The notes under the pieces: generated by a model
The model's database searches: none
Seen by the model: only the letters and a program-made list of their open reading frames with translations
What the model was told of the DNA's origin: nothing
Origin: Panax quinquefolius
Taxonomy: Eukaryota > Streptophyta > Magnoliopsida > Apiales > Araliaceae
DNA: 64,000 bases
Direction: 5' to 3'
NCBI GenBank assembly: GCA_020205615.1
Contig: CM035163.1
Coordinates: 40,620,189 to 40,684,188, forward strand
Program-made: the position numbers and the translations under genes
Shown here: piece after piece, positions 57,462 to 64,000 of the stretch
Layout of the letters: each line of letters begins with the position of its first letter
Numbering within the stretch: position 1 is the stretch's first letter

Positions 57462-59390
57462 CTGTCGAATATGTGGAGGAAAGATGTTGACCAAGATAAC
57501 TGCACATACATGGATGGCCTCCTCCCGGACTACACCTATGAGGTCGTCAGCGGCAGCTGTAGGATCTATGGAGCTGTGGACAACCTCCTGAGCAAGCTGG
57601 TAGATTCGCTCGCGTGATGGTTCGCCTGACTACACGACACTGCTCGTCATGCACCCTTCTATGATCCGCCTAAAGAAGTCGTCAGATAATGAAGGGTTGG
57701 CGCCTGATCCACTCACACCACTACCTCCGATGGGTGGGCGACATCGAGATCTCGCAACAGGGGCTATAGTGTAGGCTGGGACACGGGGAATGCCCACAAC
57801 TCTACCCTTCTTCGGCCCCCTGTAGCTTGTAGCCTGTCCCCCATCTCCTCATCCTCACGCGTAGAATCAGCCACTGGAGTGTCACCTCTCTGGCTGCTCT
57901 GGACCACAAAAAGGTCCTCGAACAGTGTCTAAAAAACACAGAAATAGGTGAAAAGAAAGTATTACACAAAAAAATATAAAAGAATTTCAAAGTCATCAAA
58001 TACATATTAAATAAAAGAATTACAGTATTTACTGCAATGTGTTTTGCCTTAGGTGAGATATAACCACCATCACCTTTCTTCTGGTGCACGTGCCACCAAA
58101 ACTCGAGGCGGAAAGGTCGATGCTTTAGACTCACCTCGAGTCTCTCCCTATAGAAGTCGTACGACTGACTCCCAATGCAGTGTGGGAGACGACTCTGCTG
58201 TCAGGCAACTATACGTTGTGCCAACATCTTCTGGAACGCCTCGCCCTCTCAAATAAGGCACATCTGCTCCCACACCGTAACAACAATGAAATCTGGCCGG
58301 ACATCTCTAAGTGTCTGTCCATCAGCCATCTTGGTCTGCGCCTTCTTCTTCCAGTCGTAGACCCACTTGTGCCAATTCATCTCGAGATACTTCCCAAGAA
58401 CAGTGTTGTTGTGGGCTTCTTGCCCGTCCTTGAAGCGATAATATCTCTGCAGTACAACATATGAATATCAGCAGTTACTTAGTAGACAACATAAAGCAAA
58501 GCAGTAAATAAATATTCAAAAGCACAAGTTAAAACTAACATATGAATGAATGAATTCTTACCCTAAACTCATCAATAATCAGCCCACGTGTGCAGTCATC
58601 CACATCCGTCCACCTCATCCACGGGTTGGAGAATCGGTTGCGGACGATCCCAAGCAACATGTTCCTTGGTGTCGCGTCAAGGATAATAAAATTGAAATTA
58701 TTAAATTTGCAAATTACAAAGAATATATAAGAACTAAATAATTAATACAAACATAATGTTAAATATGAAATTACCTAGTAGTCCCAACACGGCATATAAA
58801 CGACGCCTGGAGGGGATTCCCTAGCAATCCACGAGTTAGTCCCTTCGGAGGCCTACGTCGATCACCTATGTAGTAAAATACAACAATATTTATATAAATG
58901 AATATAATGTCAATATTATATAAAATTAAAAACAATAATATGTATAACAACAAAACATGTAATTATACCTGATGATCCGACCTGATCATCACCAGCACTA
59001 CCTCAACGGCTCCCATGACCTGAACTACCAGCACGCCCACCACGATCGCCATATGGTGTACGCATCATATCTGTATATATACTATCAAATCATCATCAAG
59101 AGGATAACATGCGGATACAACTAAAAGGATACAACATAAATATCAGAATCGTCATGCACATACAACTAAAAGGATACCATATGCAGATATAACTAAAAGG
59201 AGACAACTATTACATTTGAATACAACTAAAAGGACATAGAGAGTACATACTCCTAATCATTTATATCATCAAAGCCATCAATATCAGAATCGTCATCTTC
59301 GAGCAGTAGATCTTCACTATCGTTGTCATCACCATCTTCGTAATCCTCAATGATTTCTTCAATTATATCTGCCTCCTCAACAACATCGTC

Positions 59391-62300
59391 TTAACTTTCG
59401 ACAGCGACAACATCATCCTCTTCTTCACTAGATTCACTAATAATTGTCACATCAGCAGGTGTGACACTAGCAGACTCAACTTGTAAAGGTTCATCGTATG
59501 GACGAAGAGCTGTGCCTTGAAAACCACGGGCTTTGGTGGTTATAACAGCATGCCATGGGCTTGTAGGAGTCTTAACACTCTGCGCATAGTACACCTATGT
59601 TGCTTAACTTGCTAAAATAAAAGACTCGTCTATACCAGTCATCAGTCTTAGTTTTGACTTAACATTAACAGTCATCCGTCCTGATTTTTTATCTACTTTA
59701 ACTCCATTCTCAACATCAAACCAATGACAATTGAAGCAAACTAATTCTTTATGACCCCAATATTTGAGAACGACAACATATAGCAATCGTCCATACCAGT
59801 CATCCAAAATGTTATCATAGCAGCTACCTTTCACCACAACACTAGAATCAGTAGAAGCGACTTCCCTAATATCGCAACACTTAAATCTGTAACTGTTGAC
59901 AATGTAGTATATATAAGTATCTACAGATCTTTCAGGGCCGTCAATTATAAGCTTTAGCTGATTGTCAGCTAACCCATCTATGAGGACCTAATGTACATTA
60001 ACACAACATATTCTAAAGTTAATTATGCTATAAGAATAAATCTATGATGGTAGATTCATTGAACTTGTAAAGGTTACATTTACATGATCTTTAAACCATT
60101 GCACAAAGTGTCCATTTCTTAAAATTTGCAAATCCTCGTCGGATATACTCGGATTTCCTTCATGTACTTCAACATCATATTAACTGCAACACAGTTTTAT
60201 ATTTAATGTGTTTGTAAAGGAACTTGACACAGTTACACCAGACATATATAGTTATGACTATTTACTTAATGTATGGCGCTATTTCATGTTGACAAGTGAA
60301 TAAAATGTGGCAGCTGCAAACTCACTATCGGTCAAGAATCGCCTTTTTTTACCACCGAATGGGCGTACAGGATGACTAAAGGCCGTTAATTCTTTATTTT
60401 CCTCGTGTGCAACAACCTCATTCCGACGTAAGTGATTGTGCTTCGTTTGAACATTCGGCTTAAAGTACAACGAGCAAAAATTAACAAGTTCCTCTATAAC
60501 ATAACTTTCAGTAATTGACCCCTCTACACGGGCTCTATTCTTCACCTTTTGCTTTAGACGTTGCATATACCTATGTGATATATACATTAGCAAATAAGAA
60601 TGAACATTTTATCGTATTAAAAACATTAATGTCATTACCTCTCGAATGGATACATCCATCTATATTGCACGAGATCGCCAAACTTAGCTTCGTATGGCAA
60701 GTGAATAAGCAAATGCTCCATTGAATCAAAAAACGATGGAGGGAAGATCATTTCTAACTTGCACATTATTTCCACTATCTGCATCTCCATTTTATCTATA
60801 TCTTTGAGATGGAGCTCCGTCAAGCATAGATCTCTGAAGAAATTAGAAAGCTTTGTCAGTGCTTCATCCACACGTTTCAGTTACAAGTCGATAAATACCA
60901 CAGAGATCAACTTCTGCATGAATACGTGACAATCATGACTTTTGAGACCCCAAAACTTCAGCTCTTTGAGTTTACAATACCTTGCTATATTCAAAGAATA
61001 TCCATCTGGGAGCTTCAGTCCATTGATCCAATTATATATTAATATCAATTGTTCCTTGGTCAAAGTATATTCAGCTTTAGGTGTTACCGTCTTACTACCC
61101 TCCTGATACAGCCACAGATCTTCCCTAATGTTCATTTCTACCAAATCAAGCCTCGACTTGTTGTTGTCCTTTATTCTACCACTGGCATCTAGGACTGTAT
61201 AAAAAATGTTATAAAATACGTTCTTCTCAGTATGCATCGGATCTAAACAATGACGGATGCAGAGTGTATCCCAATAAGGCAGGTCAAAGAACATGGATCT
61301 GTGTGTCTAGTTGTGAACCTTGCCATAACCATAAGTTCGCTCTAATCTGTGATTCTTCCCTGGAGGTGGAAACTTCAAATGACTAATCCAACTCAACACT
61401 GCTGACCTAGAAAGACAGCCAAGTACTTGATGTTTCTCTGTTTTTTGATTGAATTGTCTACTCATCCGTCGATAACGATGTTCAATTGGCAAAAACTTTC
61501 TAGATGTTGCAAAGAAACTCATTTTCCCCCATATTTGAGCAACATAGCTTTAACTGACCCCATGCACACGCGACATAACAAGCCCCCGTGAGTCGACCAT
61601 CCACTGATCATTCCTAACGCTGGGAAGTCATTTATTGTCCACAGTAAAGTTTCCCTCATGTCAAAGTTATGCTTAAGAGATACATCATAAGCTTGAACCC
61701 CTTTTTCCCACAACATATTCAACTCATCAACTAATGGCCTGAGGTATACATTGATGTCTTTACTCGAACTCTTATCACCCGGAATCAGTAAAGGCATGAA
61801 CATGTAGGGATCTTTCATGCACATCGAAGGCGGGAGGTTATACACAACAATAATCACCGACCAGGTTGAGTAGGGCTTTGTGTAAGGCCCGTTAAACAAA
61901 TTAAACCCATCAGTAGCAAGTCCAAGCCTAATATTGCGAACCTCTTCAGCAAACGAGGGGTGCTTGTTATCAAAAAATTTCCACTCAAGCCCATCTGCTG
62001 GGTGCGTCAGTTGACCTTTGACTATATCACGTGTAGGGTGCCACCTCATATCCTCGGTGGTATGTATTGACATGAACAACCGCTGAAGCCTCGGCGCAAT
62101 GGGAAAGTAATGTAAGATCTTTCTCGGCACGTCTTTTCACTTTTTCTTGCGTTGTTCACAGTATCTACTTGTACCGCAAATATCACATGACCTCTTATCA
62201 TTATTCACATCATTGTAATACAACATACAGTCATTCTCACAAGCATCAATCTTCTCATACCCTAGATTGAGCCTTTTGACCATTTTCTTCACATCATAGT

Positions 62301-62901
62301 ACGACTCCGGTAACTTATTGCCTGCAGGTAAGCACTCCTTCACAATGTTTAGCAGTTCATTAAAACCTCTCTCGCTACAGTCATGCCCATTCTTGAAGTG
62401 TAAAAACTTAGTCACTGAAGATAAGATGGTGTGCTTTTCGTGCCCGTCATACAATGGCGTCACTGATTCCTGTAATAACCCATAAAAATCCTTAGCCCCG
62501 TCATTAGGCTCTTGCTTAGTGTTACCGTTACCTCTATCTATATTCCACTGGAAGTTTGAACCAGCAGCTTCAACTATCATGTTAGTACAATCAAAGGTTT
62601 CATCACCTCTGGATTCTGGTTCTGATTCATATCCATCCAACCAAGTTTCCCCATGATAGATCCATGTCGTATAACCCTGCTTGAACCCATACGCAAATAA
62701 GTCGCACATGACATCACTCATTTCCTTCCACACTTCATTCACACGCCTCTTACAAGGACATCTGATCTCATCGCCACTGACATGCTCAAACGCAAAATTG
62801 ATAAACTGTTCAACCCCATTACGGTACTCAGAGCGAAGCCCACTCTTATCAGTGGCTACCTTACGTTCCATCCAACTTCGATCAACAGAAATTTTGGACA
62901 A
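59391..62901 (-). pseudogene. TNP2-type CACTA transposase gene, with introns, broken by few lesions
   Basis: Domains in order: transposase-associated N-terminus (62901, MSKISVDRSWMERK; RCPCKRRVNEVW), CDICGTSRYCE near 62170, TNP2 core (LATDGFNLFNG; WTINDFPALGMISGW, 62130-61519), DLPYWDTLCIRHCLDPMHTE (61290-61230), a DUF4218-like block (60871-60279, KQKVKNRARVEGS) and a DUF4216-like block (59837-59604, LVCFNCHWFDVENGV), stop at 59391-59393. A 68-bp phase-2 intron is clear at 60638-60571. Lesions: TGA 62137-62139, 1-nt frameshift at 61520, TAG at about 61305, TAA near 60879, frameshift near 60285, stop near 59601. It would cut and join the CACTA ends. Confidence 0.8.
60571..60638 (-). other. Spliceosomal intron in the TNP2-type gene
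   Basis: GTAATGACATTAATG ... TATATATCACATAG, 68 bp and AT-rich. Removing it joins PFE and RYMQRLKQKV in one frame (phase 2), matching the family sequence at this place. Confidence 0.75.
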
Positions 62902-63214
62902 CAGGCTGCTATATATCTGGACAGTTAGACAAACACAATCAAGTCTCCAAGTTTATGTATATGCAAGCATATAAGTTTCCTAACTTCATATCCTCCCTAA
63001 CGGGCCGGGCTTCTATCCCATTCCCGAATGCGTCGCCCCACCTGATGCCAACAACATGAAATAAACTGCCAAGTCGTAGCCTAAATATGCACCCGAAGAA
63101 CATCAAGAGATATATACTGACCGAAAATGCAAAAAAATATAAAGACGTGCTCAAGTCGTTAACACCGACCTAAATGAGATCGAAACATACAAGAAAAGTC
63201 CCAAAACGGGGACT
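62902..63214 (-). other. Upstream region of the CACTA transposase gene
   Basis: No coding motif. It would hold the promoter and first untranslated exon; no clear TATA box was fixed. Confidence 0.35.
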
Positions 63215-63247
63215 ATTTGAGATTCACTCATACAAAGTGAATCTCAA
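63215..63247. repeat. Perfect 13-bp inverted repeat with 7-nt loop
   Basis: TTTGAGATTCACT at 63215-63227 and AGTGAATCTCAAA at 63235-63247, loop CATACAA. It would form a stable hairpin. It is upstream of the transposase gene; function unknown. Confidence 0.75.
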
Positions 63248-63359
63248 ACGGGTTTCTAAGATTCCTAAACTATATGAAAATATGCACATATGAAAGTATA
63301 ATAAATAAATTTCTTGACCCACCCTCGCATAGGAAAAAAATAAATAAATTAAGAATTAG

Positions 63360-64000
63360 AAGATCCTATACAATTTGAGGATCCTAACCAGGATAAATTG
63401 TTAGGTAAAATCCAAAATGATTAATCAAGTAATGAGACTACTGATGAAGAATTCTCTTCTGTATAAGAAGATGAATCCACTAATAGTACATAATGAAATC
63501 GATCAAAGCTTAAGTACTTGAGACTGATAATGTCGTAAGATTTGAACAAATATACTTTAAAGGTTATGGTAATATTTATTAGACTGAACAAGTTCATGCA
63601 ACACAAGATGCCTTACGTGTTGAATTGAAATTTTACTATTCTGATTATAAGAAATATAATGTCGATGCATTGCTAGATTCTGGATGCACATTCTTTTTGC
63701 TAGAAGTCTTGTTTTCTCAATTGTATATTGGTCTAAAGTAAGCACCACTTCATTTTGGAATCCAAGTCCAACTAGAGATTATGCAAATCAACTTCAACTT
63801 GAATATAAACCCTAAATTAGAAACCTATAAAGAAAATTCTAGATTGAAAATGTACAACTTTTAATGATGCCAAATATAGATAAATATATTTCACCTAAAG
63901 AGAAAACTGAATAGTCCACTTAAATTGACTTCGCTTCATAATTGCAAACTTAACCTCTTTATGAGGATACAAAATAATATCATTCAGTTTATCTTACTTT
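63360..64000 (+). pseudogene. Aspartic-protease-like retroelement or pararetrovirus-like fragment
   Basis: Plus-strand codons near 63365-63480 give an acidic stretch (SSNETTDEEFSSV with stops). Near 63595-63730 the frame reads ATQDALRVELKFYYSDYKKY, then VDALLDSGCTFFLLEVLF. The DSGC segment resembles the active-site loop of retroelement or pararetroviral aspartic proteases. Several stops, no RT within the window. I cannot decide between a gypsy-like element and an endogenous pararetrovirus. Low confidence. Confidence 0.3.

Larger units (their letters stand above)
55430..59071 (-). pseudogene. TNPA-like (Transposase_24 / Ptta-type) gene with several introns, broken
   Basis: Start ATG at 59071 (MMRTPYGDRGGRAGSSGHGS, then TGA). 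Exons with plant splice signals follow: about 58873-58776 (PPKGLTRGLLGNPLQ), 58680-58562 (PRNMLLGIVRNRFSNPW), 58450-58042 (RYYRFKDGQEAHNNTVLGKY; FWWHVHQKKGDGGYISPKAK), 57928-57462, and a last exon near 55538-55430 (LLTRLVELEADV). The FWWHVHQKK..GGYISPKAK block is the mark of plant Transposase_24 proteins, which bind subterminal repeats. Stops occur at about 59010, 58252 and elsewhere. The last intron holds the 168-bp array. Exon limits are read by eye. Confidence 0.6.
54772..63154 (-). mobile_element. CACTA (En/Spm-type) transposon, right end not found
   Basis: The terminus CACTACAAAAAA at 54772 is preceded by AAT, the likely 3-bp TSD. Subterminal DNA (54790-55160) is rich in CGACGGC/GTCGTCG motifs in both orientations, as in other CACTA ends. 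It carries a TNP2-type transposase gene and a TNPA-like gene, both on the minus strand. No GTAGTG terminus was seen before 64000, so 63154 is only the end of what I can assign. Stops in both genes suggest it is inactive. Confidence 0.8.

Noticed and set aside
1..64000. Host protein-coding gene
   Set aside because: Both strands were read for plant gene families; all recognisable domains belong to transposable elements.

Overview
The window looks like nuclear DNA of a flowering plant, probably a eudicot with a large, repeat-rich genome. No host gene, rRNA or tRNA gene was recognised. Almost everything assignable is nested and decayed transposable-element sequence: a Tat/Ogre-type Ty3/gypsy element, several Tekay-like chromoviruses with 2.5-2.9 kb LTRs, a Sirevirus-type Ty1/copia element, solo LTRs of two further families, and a large CACTA (En/Spm) DNA transposon. 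Identifications come from reading protein motifs, primer-binding sites, LTR ends and target-site duplications (TSDs) directly; no database search was run.

Layout. (1) 1-28250: a Tat/Ogre-type element on the minus strand. In sense order it runs LTR (28250-26353), tRNA-Arg-type primer site, gag, protease, RT, RNase H (to 19513), then after an interruption integrase (5012-3881), a repeat-rich 3' region, and two plus-strand (antisense) ORF relics, one plant-mobile-domain-like and one DUF7745-like. Its 3' LTR lies left of the window. (2) 5018-19507: a deletion-derivative chromovirus (C1) inserted into the Tat element with a perfect 5-bp TSD (GTGTC). Inside C1 sit a 3.9-kb solo LTR of another family (5630-9523, TSD ATAAT) and a plus-oriented chromoviral solo LTR (12275-14877). 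(3) 28251-30494: a 33-bp minisatellite, an inverted Tat LTR fragment and unassigned sequence. (4) 30495-36984: gag and 5' LTR of a truncated chromovirus (C3), the LTR carrying a 2.9-kb solo LTR 'B'. (5) 36985-42739: pieces of Sirevirus-type copia elements around one LTR. (6) 42740-43890: a scrap of chromoviral LTR, integrase tail, gag zinc finger and CACTA transposase. (7) 43891-54771: chromovirus C4, the most complete chromovirus here, whose 3' LTR also carries LTR B, in inverted orientation. (8) 54772 to at least 63100: a CACTA element inserted in the 5' LTR of C4, with a TNP2-type transposase gene, a TNPA-like gene with introns, and a 168-bp satellite-like array in the inferred last intron of the latter. 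(9) 63150-64000: a strong short hairpin and an aspartic-protease-like fragment of uncertain origin.

No element appears autonomous: coding regions carry stops and frameshifts, many explained by G-to-A changes on the coding strand (Trp to stop, YVDD to YVDN, DSG to DSS), as expected of old methylated DNA. The nesting gives a relative order: Tat element, then C1, then the solo LTRs inside C1; C4, then the CACTA. Points most worth following are the 168-bp intronic array, a sequence block kept at the same place in three different LTR families, LTR B at the same position in two chromoviral LTRs, and C1, which moved or duplicated as an intact LTR unit although it lacks capsid, RT and integrase core.
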